Shown in pieces: positions 16,181 through 24,760 of a DNA stretch of 64,000 nt. Made by a program: the position numbers and the translations under genes. The DNA is from Ahniella sp. (GTDB lineage Bacteria; Pseudomonadota; Gammaproteobacteria; Xanthomonadales; Ahniellaceae), in assembly GCA_016712105.1 (NCBI GenBank), contig JADJRU010000003.1, positions 62,001 to 126,000 of the forward strand, in the 5' to 3' direction. The first letter of the stretch is position 1; every line of letters starts with the position of its first letter. The notes below the pieces were generated by a model. The model was not told the DNA's origin. It did no database searches and worked only from the letters and a program-made list of their open reading frames with translations.

Positions 16181-17920
16181 ATGCAATTGATGGAAATCCT
16201 GATCCTGGCCGGCATCGCCCTGTTCGGCTTGCTGTGTATCTTCCTCATCATGGCGCGCCTTTATCGGCGAGCCTCGAAGGAGTGTTCGTATGTCCGGACC
16301 GGTCTGGGCGGGCAACGTGTCATCGTCAACGGTGGTGGCCTGGTGTTCCCGGTATTCCACGAGTTGATTCCGGTCAACATGAATACCCTGAAGCTGTACG
16401 TGGAGCGCGCGAAGGAAGCGGCGCTGATCACGCGTGATCGCATGCGCGTGGACGTGCAGGCCGAGTTCTTCGTACGGGTGCAGCCCACCGAAGAATCGAT
16501 CGCCAACGCAGCCCAGACACTGGGCCGGAAGACACTCGAACCGCAGTTGCTGAAAGATCTCGTCGAAGGCAAGTTCGTGGATGCGCTTCGTTCGGTCGCC
16601 GCCGAGATGGGCATGGAAGAACTGCACGAACAGCGCTCGCTGTTTGTCCAGAAGGTGCAACAGGTGGTCAGCGAGGATCTGCTGAAGAACGGGCTCGAGT
16701 TGGAAGCGGTGTCGCTGACCGGCCTGGACCAGACCAGCAAGGAATTCTTCAACCCGGACAACGCGTTCGACGCCGAAGGTTTGACGAAACTGACCGAAGC
16801 GATCGAGTTGCGCCGCAAGAAGCGCAACGAGATCCAGCAGGAAACCGAAGTCGAGATCCAGAAGAAGAATCTGATTGCCGAACAGCAGAAGCTGACGCTG
16901 TCGCGCGAAGAGGAATACGCGAAGCTGCAGCAGCAGCGCGAAATCGAAATCCGTCGTGCGCATCAGCAGGCTGAAATCGCTACCCAGCGCGCCGAAAAGG
17001 CTCGCGAGGCGCAACAGTCTCAGATCGAGGCGCAACAGCAGATCGATCGGGCCAAGATCACTGCCGAACAGGCGATCCAGGATCAGCGGATCTCCATGGA
17101 ACAGCAGTTGAAGGAACGCGAGGTGGCGAAGGCGCGTGCCGTTCAGACAGCCGAAATCGAGCAGCTGAAAACGGTGCAGTTGGCCGAGCAGGAGCGAGCG
17201 ATTGCGATCGCCGAGAAATCGCGTGCGCAATCCGAAGCCCAGGCAGCGGCCGATCTCGCTCGCGCGTCAGCGGTTCAAGCTCAGGAACAGGTCGACACCG
17301 TCCGTGAAGTCGAACGCGCCGAACGCCAGAAGAAGATCGAACTGGTCGAGGCTTCCAAGCAAGCCGAACGCGACATGATCGGCGTGACGATTGCCGCTCA
17401 AGCCGAAATGAAAGCTGCCGAAGATCGGGCGCAAGCCGTGCTCACTGCCGCCAATGCATCCGCCGACCAGCGTCGTATTGCGGCCCAAGCCGACGCCGAT
17501 GCCGAAAAGCTGCGGGCACAGGCTGCGGAACAGCGCTACTTGGTGGACGCCGAGGGTCAGCGCCGGCTGAACGAGGCCGCCAACATGCTGTCGGCAGAGC
17601 AGGTTGCCATGCAGATCAAGCTGGCGGTGTTGCGTCATTTGCCGGAGATCGTTCGCGAATCGGTCAAGCCGATGGAGCAGATCGAAGGCATCCGCATCGT
17701 GCAGGTCGAGGGACTCGGCGGTGGCAATGGTCACGGGAACGGCGATGCCGGGACCGCTTCGGCGGCAGGCTCCGGCAACCTCGCGGAACAGGTGGTGACG
17801 TCGGCTTTGCGTTATCGCGCGCAGGCGCCGTTGATCGAATCGCTGATGCGCGAAGTCGGCATCTCCGGAAACGATCTGAACGGCCTGACGCAGTCACTGC
17901 ACGACACGCCGAAGAGCTGA
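16181..17920 (+). CDS. yqiK: flotillin-family protein YqiK
   Basis: A 579-residue protein with one N-terminal helix (about 5-27), a prohibitin/SPFH domain (about 30-215, with NGGGLVFPVFHELIPVNMNT), and a long Ala/Glu/Gln-rich coiled coil at about 215-470 that supports oligomerisation. A Gly-rich patch and helical tail end it. Size and architecture match bacterial flotillin YqiK, which organises ordered membrane patches. It is the last gene of the three-gene operon. A very long open frame on the opposite strand is a codon-bias shadow. Confidence 0.93.
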   Translation: MQLMEILILAGIALFGLLCIFLIMARLYRRASKECSYVRTGLGGQRVIVNGGGLVFPVFHELIPVNMNTLKLYVERAKEAALITRDRMRVDVQAEFFVRVQPTEESIANAAQTLGRKTLEPQLLKDLVEGKFVDALRSVAAEMGMEELHEQRSLFVQKVQQVVSEDLLKNGLELEAVSLTGLDQTSKEFFNPDNAFDAEGLTKLTEAIELRRKKRNEIQQETEVEIQKKNLIAEQQKLTLSREEEYAKLQQQREIEIRRAHQQAEIATQRAEKAREAQQSQIEAQQQIDRAKITAEQAIQDQRISMEQQLKEREVAKARAVQTAEIEQLKTVQLAEQERAIAIAEKSRAQSEAQAAADLARASAVQAQEQVDTVREVERAERQKKIELVEASKQAERDMIGVTIAAQAEMKAAEDRAQAVLTAANASADQRRIAAQADADAEKLRAQAAEQRYLVDAEGQRRLNEAANMLSAEQVAMQIKLAVLRHLPEIVRESVKPMEQIEGIRIVQVEGLGGGNGHGNGDAGTASAAGSGNLAEQVVTSALRYRAQAPLIESLMREVGISGNDLNGLTQSLHDTPKS

Positions 17921-17927
17921 TCGGCAC

Positions 17928-18539
17928 TCATCGCGTTCGGGCGCGATTGTCACGGAGCAGGTTGCAGAACATCGCACCCTGCTCGATCGCGTCATCGAGC
18001 GCGATGTGGGTATGCGGCAGTGGGTCGAACCAGTGCCGCGGCATGTTGTGTTTGATCGTCGCGCGGAAATCGCAGCCGAGTTCGGCCATCGCAAACGACT
18101 TGATGTCGAGTGCTGAAAAACTGAACGGACTCTCGCCGGTGAAGCGCATGAGATACCAGTACACGAACAGGAAATCGAACGCGGCCGGCCAGCCCACGAA
18201 TACGGGCTTTCCGGGCAAAGCCTTGAGCCATGCCAGGTAACGCTGCATGGACGGTTCCACCGGTTGCGGATCGATCCGGCAGGCGGCCCATGCCTTGGGC
18301 TGGGTTTTCCACCAGGCTGCAGTCTTTGGGTCCGCGCTGGCACCGGGAAGTGTTTCGAGATTGACGGTGAATGTTGCCAGCAGTTGTTTGTCCGCCGTGT
18401 AGACCGCAGAGCCCAGACTCAACATGGAATTCGGTCCGGGAATCGGACCGTCGGTTTCAATGTCGGTGCTGACATAAAGTTCCGGGCGGGCCGAAGCGGC
18501 CGGTTTGGCATTGGGCGTGGCACTGGAATCTGGTGTCAT
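17928..18539 (-). CDS. DEDD-type 3'-5' exonuclease family protein
   Basis: A 203-residue protein with the exonuclease I motif STDIETDGP (D-x-E), motif II around FVGWPAAFDFLFVYW, and a C-terminal HTHIALDDAIEQG matching the H-x4-D pattern of DEDDh enzymes such as RNase T or the PolIII epsilon family. It lacks a polymerase-association tail, so it is probably a small free nuclease. The ATG overlaps the yidD stop (ATGA at 18536-18539). Whether DNA or RNA is the target cannot be told. Confidence 0.85.
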   Translation of the reverse strand: MTPDSSATPNAKPAASARPELYVSTDIETDGPIPGPNSMLSLGSAVYTADKQLLATFTVNLETLPGASADPKTAAWWKTQPKAWAACRIDPQPVEPSMQRYLAWLKALPGKPVFVGWPAAFDFLFVYWYLMRFTGESPFSFSALDIKSFAMAELGCDFRATIKHNMPRHWFDPLPHTHIALDDAIEQGAMFCNLLRDNRARTR

Positions 18540-18898
18540 CGAGCCTTCTTTTTCTTCTGTTTGCGCGCCGGCCAGTCGCAGCCATTACAGGCATTCAAGC
18601 CGTCACAGGAATCGCCGGGATCGAGGTCAGGCCCACAACCAAGGTCACAGTCACCGCGCTGCAGCAAGGGTGCCCGGGGTATCGGGCGATATTCAGCCGA
18701 AGCGGTGTCTGCACAACGGGCCAACCTGAGACGCAGCAAGGCGACGCCTTGCCAGACGCCGAATCGCCGTATGGCTCGGTAACCCAGTTGGGAACACGTT
18801 GCGGAGCCACCGGCACTTCGGTAGGCGCAGTGGAAACCCTTGTGGGGTGACAGACGGCGTTGGTACGTGCGGATCAGCAGGAGGGCGAAGCGGCGCAT
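18536..18898 (-). CDS. yidD: membrane protein insertion efficiency factor YidD with Cys-rich tail
   Basis: A 120-residue protein. Residues 1-70 are a typical YidD domain (LIRTYQRRLSPHKGFHC, YRSAGGSATCSQLGYRAI), amphipathic and membrane-associated, which aids YidC-mediated insertion. Unlike the usual 70-90 residues, it carries a C-terminal extension with six cysteines (DCDLGCGPDLDPGDSCDGLN, then ACNGCDW) and a basic KKKK end; the tail is probably metal binding or disulfide bonded. No rpmH/rnpA/yidC neighbours are present, so it is a displaced or second copy. It is coupled by ATGA to an exonuclease gene. Confidence 0.85.
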   Translation of the reverse strand: MRRFALLLIRTYQRRLSPHKGFHCAYRSAGGSATCSQLGYRAIRRFGVWQGVALLRLRLARCADTASAEYRPIPRAPLLQRGDCDLGCGPDLDPGDSCDGLNACNGCDWPARKQKKKKAR

Positions 18899-18974
18899 GG
18901 GCGATTTTGTCGCACACCAAACGACACTTGCCAAGGGCAACAGTGATGGCGCTCCTTGGATGCCCTTCAATCGA

Positions 18975-18995
18975 CCCCGGCCTCATCGGCCGGGG
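18975..18995 (-). terminator. GC hairpin downstream of cysB
   Basis: CCCCGGCC at 18975-18982 pairs with GGCCGGGG at 18988-18995 across a five-base loop, 17 bases past the cysB stop. On the minus strand no T-run follows, so it may act with Rho or as a stabilising hairpin. Confidence 0.45.
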
Positions 18996-19011
18996 CGGAT
19001 CTTGCCTGGTT

Positions 19012-20010
19012 TCAGGCTGCGCGCAGGCGACTGAAGGGCTGGGGCAAAGGCCAGTTGGGCAGGCTCGCGACTTCGTAACGGACATCCTCGCCGCGCAAGG
19101 CGTCGTCCAGATGTGCGCGCGTGACATGCGGCGCAAACGCGCCGATCAATTCACGCACGTACTGCGGCACGACTCGGCCCGGATTCAGCTCGATCCAGGT
19201 GATGCAGGTCGGGAACAGGTGTTTGGCATCAATCACCACCAACTGTTCCAGATCGGCGGATTCGAGCGCCATCGGCGCCAGAATGCCGACACCAAGCCCT
19301 GCCTTGACGTTCGCCTTCAGCACATCGGCATCCAGCGCCGTGAGCGCAAAATTCGGCTTCAGTCCGACTTGGGCGAAACTCGCGGCAATCGACGAACTGC
19401 CTTTGTTGACCGGTTCGTAGGTGAGCAACGGGTATGGCGCGAGGTCGACCAGTTTGAGCGCATGGCGCAAACGCGCCAGCGGGTGGTGACGGGGCACGAC
19501 CACCACTCGGTCCCAGCGATAGGCCGGCAGAGCGATGACCTGTTCGGGTCGAGCTCCGGAGGTGCTGGTGACGATGAGGTCGAGCTGATTGTTCTTGAGT
19601 TGTTCGGTGAGTTCGCCGGTGGATCCGGGAACGAGACGCAAGGCCAGGTCGGGGAATTTCGAGCGCACCTGCGCCAGCACCGGGGGCAATACGAACCGGG
19701 CCTGGGTATGGGTTGTGCCGAGTTTCAGCGAGCCTTGGGTAGCCTGGCGCAGATTTGCGGCAAGCGCCTTGATGTTGCGGACTTCGTCGATCACGACACG
19801 CGCGCGGGCGATGACTTCCTGGCCGGCGGGTGTGACCGAGGCAAGGGATTTGCCCTTGCGAGTGAACAACTGGAAGCCAAGTTCGTCTTCGAGTTGCTTG
19901 AGTTGCTTCGAGAGACCCGGCTGTGTCGCATGCACGCGACCGGCGGCCAGGGTGATGTTCAGATTCGCGTCAGCGATCGCGATCAGAAAGCGCAGCTGGT
20001 TCAGCGTCAT
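19012..20010 (-). CDS. cysB: CysB-type LysR transcriptional regulator
   Basis: A 332-residue LysR-family regulator. The winged helix begins MTLNQLRFLIAIADANLNIT and continues ATQPGLSKQLKQLEDELG, close to the CysB/Cbl pattern. The sensor domain begins with THTQARFVLPPVL, the motif that in CysB contacts the sulfate/thiosulfate-like effector. The ATG at 20008-20010 was chosen by family alignment, though the frame stays open to 20139. It lies divergently from cysG, a sulfur/siroheme gene, so it likely activates sulfur assimilation including its neighbour. Confidence 0.9.
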   Translation of the reverse strand: MTLNQLRFLIAIADANLNITLAAGRVHATQPGLSKQLKQLEDELGFQLFTRKGKSLASVTPAGQEVIARARVVIDEVRNIKALAANLRQATQGSLKLGTTHTQARFVLPPVLAQVRSKFPDLALRLVPGSTGELTEQLKNNQLDLIVTSTSGARPEQVIALPAYRWDRVVVVPRHHPLARLRHALKLVDLAPYPLLTYEPVNKGSSSIAASFAQVGLKPNFALTALDADVLKANVKAGLGVGILAPMALESADLEQLVVIDAKHLFPTCITWIELNPGRVVPQYVRELIGAFAPHVTRAHLDDALRGEDVRYEVASLPNWPLPQPFSRLRAA

Positions 20011-20520
20011 GGCGGCTAGGTTCCAATTCGAGTGAGGTAGGGGTTGGGCAGCTGGGGCAGTGGTGGAGTAAAGCCAGAGCTTTCGGAAATTCATTCGACA
20101 AATGGATTTGGTATTCATGACGTCCTCAGTGATTAGCAATAGTTATTAGAGCGAGCGCTCGGTTTGGGCAGGTGCGGGCCGGAAAACGATCGTCGAATTC
20201 CTTGACACACTGCAACAGAGTGCCATCCGAACCTAACCCAAGCGTTTCGGTCCGTAAAGCCTGTGCGCCGGCGTATGGAAGCCATTTCGTCATTCCGATT
20301 GGTTTGCCGGGCAAGGCAACCGACATCACCGCTGGAAGTGTCTTATGCCCCGATCACGCAGTGCTGGCGCGGATTTGCCGGGTGATCGGAGGTCCGATTC
20401 CGGGCTGCCTGATGCTGAGTCGCTTATATCCGTAAAGGCATATCGATTTCACGAGCGATCATTTCCGGCGTGGTCGATGCGGACCTAGTTTGCTACTCGT
20501 CTGCTCAAGGAACCACGATC
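20011..20520. promoter_or_regulatory. divergent cysB-cysG control region
   Basis: A 510-base region with no convincing gene. It holds a TTGACA at 20201-20206 pointing rightward, an AT-rich patch ATTAGCAATAGTTATTAG at about 20132-20149 that carries two direct CTAAT units on the minus strand, and an AAGGA ribosome site just before cysG. The length and AT-rich patch fit a LysR-type control region; binding is inferred. Confidence 0.4.
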
Positions 20521-21999
20521 ATGCTCGCGCCCCAGGAAACGCCCTATTTCCCCGTCTTCGTTGACCTTCGCCAGGGTTCGGTCCTGGTCGTTGGCGGCGG
20601 CGCCGTCGCCAGTCGCAAGGTCGACGCCCTGCTGGCCGCAGATGCTCGGATCACCGTAGGCTCCCCGGAACTGTGTGACCATCTTCAATCGCTGCAGCTC
20701 GCCGGCCGGATCCGCTGGATCCGCGGTCAGTACGAGCCGACCTGGTTGCGTCATCGTGGTTTGGTGATCGCCGCCACCGACGACCGCGAAGTGAATGCCC
20801 GGGTCGCTGCCGATGCGCGTGCCCAGAGTGTGTGGGTCAATGTGGTCGACGAACCTGAAGTATCGAACGTGATTCTTCCGGCGGTGGTTCGCCGCGGTCC
20901 ATTGACGGTGGCGATCGGCACACAAGGTTTTGCACCCAGCTTGTCGCGCCGGCTGCGCGAAGAACTGGAGAAGCTCCTGTCGCCGTCGCTCGGTGGACTG
21001 CTGGAACTGGCTGCCCGGTACCGTGCGCGGATCAAGTCGATTGTGCCATTGGGCAAGGAACGGCGCGACTTCTATGACTGGCTGCTTGATGGCCCGGTGT
21101 TCGCAGCTTTGCGCGCCGAGCGCACGCAGCAGGCCGAACAGCTATTGCAGCAGGCGCTCTCGGACCCAACGGTTCCGCAGCAGACGGATGGTGAAGTGTT
21201 GATTGTGGGCGCAGGCCCGGGCGACCCGGATCTGCTGACCGTTCGTGCCTTGCGCGCGCTGCAGCGTGCCGACGTGATCCTTCATGACCGTTTGATCGGC
21301 CCGGACGTTCTGGGTCTTGCGCGCCGCGATGCCGAAACGATTGCAGTCGGCAAGGAAGGCGGTGGGGTCAGCGTCAGCCAGGAGTCGATCAATGAGCGAC
21401 TGGTGTCGCTGGCGCGGGCCGGGAAGCGCGTCGTTCGCCTGAAGGGCGGCGACCCCTTCGTGTTTGGTCGCGGCGGCGAAGAAGCTGAATATCTGGCCGC
21501 ACAGGGCATCCGCTTCGAAATCGTGCCGGGCATCAGCGCAGCACTCGGATGCGCAGCTTATGCGGGCGTGCCGCTGACCCATCGGGATCATGCTCAGGCG
21601 CTCGAATTCGTGACCGCACATGGCGCGCAGCAGGACGGTGCACTCGACTGGCCTTCGCTCGCGCAGGCCAACAAGACGGCCGTGTTCTACATGGCCATCC
21701 AGAAGGCTCAGGAGACCAAACGAAACCTGATTGCTGCGGGCCGGGCGTCCAGCACACCGATCGCGATCATCGAAAACGGCACGATGGCCGAGCAGCGGGT
21801 CATCCGGGCCACACTCGGCCAATTGGCCGATGCGGTCCGGCAGTATCGCGTTCAATCACCGGCCCTGGTGATCGTCGGTGAAGTGGTGGCCGTGTCGGAG
21901 CGGATCAGCTGGTTTGGCCAAGCCCCGATCCAGATGCCGGCGCCACTCGCCACGGCTGCCGAGGCGGCTTCAGCGGAAGTCCCCAGCTACAGCTACTGA
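20521..21999 (+). CDS. cysG: siroheme synthase CysG (fused dehydrogenase/ferrochelatase and SUMT)
   Basis: A 492-residue trifunctional enzyme for siroheme from uroporphyrinogen III. The N-terminal half has the NAD site VLVVGGGAVASRKV (about 18-31) of precorrin-2 dehydrogenase. The C-terminal half is the uroporphyrinogen methyltransferase, with VLIVGAGPGDPDLLTVRA at about 225-242 and VVRLKGGDPFVFGRGGEE. It is about 35 residues longer than the E. coli enzyme, in the linker and an Ala/Pro-rich tail. The ATG at 20521 follows AAGGA at about 20508. Siroheme serves sulfite reductase, matching the divergent cysB. Confidence 0.95.
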   Translation: MLAPQETPYFPVFVDLRQGSVLVVGGGAVASRKVDALLAADARITVGSPELCDHLQSLQLAGRIRWIRGQYEPTWLRHRGLVIAATDDREVNARVAADARAQSVWVNVVDEPEVSNVILPAVVRRGPLTVAIGTQGFAPSLSRRLREELEKLLSPSLGGLLELAARYRARIKSIVPLGKERRDFYDWLLDGPVFAALRAERTQQAEQLLQQALSDPTVPQQTDGEVLIVGAGPGDPDLLTVRALRALQRADVILHDRLIGPDVLGLARRDAETIAVGKEGGGVSVSQESINERLVSLARAGKRVVRLKGGDPFVFGRGGEEAEYLAAQGIRFEIVPGISAALGCAAYAGVPLTHRDHAQALEFVTAHGAQQDGALDWPSLAQANKTAVFYMAIQKAQETKRNLIAAGRASSTPIAIIENGTMAEQRVIRATLGQLADAVRQYRVQSPALVIVGEVVAVSERISWFGQAPIQMPAPLATAAEAASAEVPSYSY

Positions 22000-22107
22000 T
22001 CGAGTCGGGTAGCGATTCGGCCCGGGCTTCGATCCGTCCGGTGTCGATTGCTGCAACCAAGATCCCGGGTGTTGATCCAGGCACCCGTTGCCAGGACAGT
22101 CGGGGTC

Positions 22108-22857
22108 ATGAATGAGCCCCGATCCATCTCGAACCTGCGCCACGTTCTGCTGTGGTCGCCGCCCTTGTGTATTGCTTTGGCCCTGCTCTTCTGGGGGCCC
22201 ATTCCCCAAGACCCCGCTTACCACGCCTTCGCCGATCAACGATCTGCATGGGGTGTCGCTCACGGCCAGAACGTGTGGTCGAACGTCCTGTTCTTCTTTG
22301 CAGGTTTGATGGGTTTGACTCGTTCCGGCGGCTTGCCCGTGCGATTCCGCGCAGCGGCCTATGTCGTGTCGATCAGCCTGATGCTGGTCGCCTTGGGCTC
22401 TGCGTACTATCACGAGGATCCTCGCGACGCGACGCTGGCGTGGGACCGCCTGCCGCTGGCTGTGGCATTCATGGCAGCCTTGGTTCTGGTCGGATCCGAT
22501 CGAGTCGACGTACGGTTAAGTCGCGCACTGGTTCCGGCAGCATTGATCGCATTCGCCAGCATCGGGTGGTGGGTGGGAACCGGTGACCTGCGCTTCTATG
22601 CCTGGGTGCAGTTTGGCGGGTTATTGTTGCTGATCCAACTCATGGTGGTGGGTCGAAACGGGATACTTCACTCGGGCTGGTTGTGGTGCGCGATTGCCTG
22701 CTACGCACTGGCAAAAGGCTTCGAGATGTCTGACGTGTGGTGGTGGCAATGGTCAGGCGGCCAGTTCGCCGGCCATATGGTCAAGCACGTCGTTGCGGGG
22801 TTCGGTGCGTTCGGTTTGGTCCTCGCGATGCCGCGGGGGCATCGGACACGGACTTGA
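22108..22857 (+). CDS. CREST-superfamily (alkaline ceramidase-like) membrane hydrolase
   Basis: A 249-residue protein with seven hydrophobic segments. It carries the family's metal-site motifs: SAYYHEDPRDATLAWDRLP in the middle (S, H and D) and GHMVKHVVAGFG near the end (two His). These match alkaline ceramidase/CREST hydrolases that cleave amide bonds in lipids. The ATG at 22108 is preferred over an upstream in-frame codon because the hydrophobic start follows. It sits alone after cysG, with a shared bidirectional terminator beyond it. Substrate unknown. Confidence 0.82.
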   Translation: MNEPRSISNLRHVLLWSPPLCIALALLFWGPIPQDPAYHAFADQRSAWGVAHGQNVWSNVLFFFAGLMGLTRSGGLPVRFRAAAYVVSISLMLVALGSAYYHEDPRDATLAWDRLPLAVAFMAALVLVGSDRVDVRLSRALVPAALIAFASIGWWVGTGDLRFYAWVQFGGLLLLIQLMVVGRNGILHSGWLWCAIACYALAKGFEMSDVWWWQWSGGQFAGHMVKHVVAGFGAFGLVLAMPRGHRTRT

Positions 22858-22937
22858 TTCGGCGGCTTCGGAGAGTCTGGGCGTCGCGCTTCGCGGGCGC
22901 TGAGTGCCAGCCCACCCAGCCGGACGGAGCCAAAAAG

Positions 22938-22966
22938 AAAGGCCGGCGAAAGCCGGCCTTTGCTTT
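22938..22966. terminator. bidirectional rho-independent terminator
   Basis: AAAGGCCGGC at 22938-22947 pairs with GCCGGCCTTT at 22952-22961 around a GAAA tetraloop. T-rich tracts lie on both sides (CTTTTG after, AAAAAG before), so it can stop the CREST gene on the plus strand and the exbD gene on the minus strand. Confidence 0.85.
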
Positions 22967-22984
22967 TGCGGCAAACCGTGAGGT

Positions 22985-23398
22985 TTACTGCGTTACCGGT
23001 GCTTCGAAACCGATCTTCGCCATGCCCATGTTCCGCGCAGAGCCCATCAGGTCAGCCAGCACTTCGTACTGGGTGAACGGATCAGCCTTGATTTGCACCA
23101 TCGGCTGCGGGTCTTTGCGCGAGTCGACCGCGAACTGCGCTTCGAGCACTTCCAGCTGGATCGGCATGCCGTCCAGATAGAGCGTACCGTCACGTGTGAT
23201 CGAGATTTCGAGCGGCTTCGGTGGATCGGGTTGTTCGGTTGGGTTGTTCGTCTTCTGCGGCAGATCGATCATGATCTTGTGGCTCATGATCGGCACCGTG
23301 ATCATGAAGATGATCAGCAGCACCAACATCACGTCCACGAGGGGCGTGACGTTGATGTCGGCCATTGGGCCGCCGCCGGAATTACTGGAAAATGCCAT
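22985..23398 (-). CDS. exbD: biopolymer transport protein ExbD (second copy)
   Basis: A 137-residue ExbD: a short cytoplasmic start (MAFSSNSGGGPMADINVTPL), one helix at about 17-37 with the functional aspartate in LVDVMLVLLIIFM, and a periplasmic peptidoglycan-binding domain. It is about as long as the upstream copy and shares the same N-terminal frame, so the two arose by duplication. It is the last gene of tonB-exbB-exbD-exbD. With ExbB it uses the proton gradient to energise TonB. Confidence 0.95.
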   Translation of the reverse strand: MAFSSNSGGGPMADINVTPLVDVMLVLLIIFMITVPIMSHKIMIDLPQKTNNPTEQPDPPKPLEISITRDGTLYLDGMPIQLEVLEAQFAVDSRKDPQPMVQIKADPFTQYEVLADLMGSARNMGMAKIGFEAPVTQ

Positions 23399-23408
23399 GC
23401 CTGTCTCC

Positions 23409-23822
23409 TCAGCGTTCCGGGTGCGTGGCGAAACCGATCTTCTTCATGCCGGAGCTTTTGGCGATCCCCATGATGTCGGACAGGACACGGTATTCCGTGG
23501 TCCGGTCAGCACGGATCTCGAGCAAAGGCTGCGGTTCCCGACGAGCTTCGATGCGCAATTGCTGTTCAAGCGTCTGGCGCATCATCGGAGCGTCGTTGAA
23601 ATAGATTTCACCATTCGACTTCACCGCCAGGGCGATGCGTGAAGGCTCTTCCTTGTCCTTCGCCATCATGGTCTTGTCCGGCAGCTCGATCTTGACCTTG
23701 TCGGTCATCAGCGGCGTGGTGATCATGAAAATGATCAGCAAGACCAACATCACGTCCACGAGGGGCGTGACATTGATTTCGGCCATGACGCCGGCGCTGT
23801 CATTGTTGCTCGAAAAAGCCAT
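23409..23822 (-). CDS. exbD: biopolymer transport protein ExbD (first copy)
   Basis: A 137-residue ExbD with the same layout: MAFSSNNDSAGVMAEINVTP, then helix VDVMLVLLIIFMITTPLM carrying the proton-channel aspartate, then a periplasmic domain ending GMKKIGFATHPER. The two copies are equal in length but differ through the periplasmic half, so they may form a mixed ExbD dimer. It follows exbB by 26 bases and precedes the second copy by 10. Confidence 0.95.
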   Translation of the reverse strand: MAFSSNNDSAGVMAEINVTPLVDVMLVLLIIFMITTPLMTDKVKIELPDKTMMAKDKEEPSRIALAVKSNGEIYFNDAPMMRQTLEQQLRIEARREPQPLLEIRADRTTEYRVLSDIMGIAKSSGMKKIGFATHPER

Positions 23823-23848
23823 TGCCTGCTCCTTGGGTGGCGGGCGCG

Positions 23849-24727
23849 TTACTTCTTGGCAGACTTCGGCGCAACACCTTCGACACGCGAACCGATCGCG
23901 AAGAAGTCGTGCAGGTCATGCGCGAATTCGTCGAAGCGCGCATTGATCTTGCGGTTCGAGCGGTTGAAGAAGTTGTAGGCCAACACGGCCGGGATGGCGA
24001 CGAACAGACCGAGGGCGGTCATGATCAGTGCTTCACCCACCGGACCGGCAACGGCCTGCAGCGACGCATCACCGGCGGCGCCGATGCTGAGCAGTGCGTG
24101 GTAGATACCCCAGACGGTACCGAGCAGACCGACGAACGGTGCTGCGGAACCGGTGGTGGCGAGCCAGGTCAAGCCGTTTTCGAGCTTGCTGCTCTCACGG
24201 GCCACGGCCTGACGCAGTGCGCGGTCGATGAACTCGGAACGATTCAGGGCCTCGACGAGACGCGAACCTTCGTGACGCTGGTGATGGGCGGCAGCGCCGG
24301 CACATTCCAGAGCGACCTTCGAGAACGGCTCACCGGCAGGCTGCTCTTCCATGAAGCGAACAGCGTCGGCAGCGGACGGGGTTTCCCAGAACGTGCGGAT
24401 GACGCGTTCCATGCGACCGGTGATGTTGGTGTTCCGGATCGAGTTCATCACGATGTAGACCCACGACACCAAGGACATGATGAGGAGGGTGATGAAGACT
24501 GTCCAGCCAACCCAGTCCATGTTCTCGAGCATGTGGCCAAAGCCCATCTTCTCGAAAGCATCAGCATCGTTGGGACCACTTTCCAGTGGTGCCGGCGGCG
24601 CAGTAGCAGCCGGTGCAACCGCAGGGGCAGCAGTAGGTTCAACAGCAGGAGCAGCCGCTGCAGCGTCTGCCGGGGCAGCGCCAGCCGCGTCGGCGGGTAG
24701 GGAGGTGTTCTGGTCGTCTTGCAGCAT
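23849..24727 (-). CDS. exbB: MotA/TolQ/ExbB proton channel protein ExbB
   Basis: A 292-residue ExbB with three helices at about 75-97, 190-212 and 235-255, and the channel block LATTGSAAPFVGLLGTVWGI. The first 60 residues are an Ala/Pro-rich extension absent from short ExbB proteins; no signal peptide is evident. The ATG at 24725-24727 has AAGG 7 bases before it. It works with both downstream ExbD proteins and upstream TonB. Confidence 0.94.
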   Translation of the reverse strand: MLQDDQNTSLPADAAGAAPADAAAAAPAVEPTAAPAVAPAATAPPAPLESGPNDADAFEKMGFGHMLENMDWVGWTVFITLLIMSLVSWVYIVMNSIRNTNITGRMERVIRTFWETPSAADAVRFMEEQPAGEPFSKVALECAGAAAHHQRHEGSRLVEALNRSEFIDRALRQAVARESSKLENGLTWLATTGSAAPFVGLLGTVWGIYHALLSIGAAGDASLQAVAGPVGEALIMTALGLFVAIPAVLAYNFFNRSNRKINARFDEFAHDLHDFFAIGSRVEGVAPKSAKK

Positions 24728-24760
24728 GGCGTTACCTTTCGATATCAAAAAGGAGAGGGT

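Noticed and set aside
15413..17230. 605-codon open frame on the minus strand opposite yqiJ and yqiK
   Set aside because: It mirrors the Glu/Gln/Ala-rich coiled coil of the flotillin; no domain is recognisable and it crosses two real genes.
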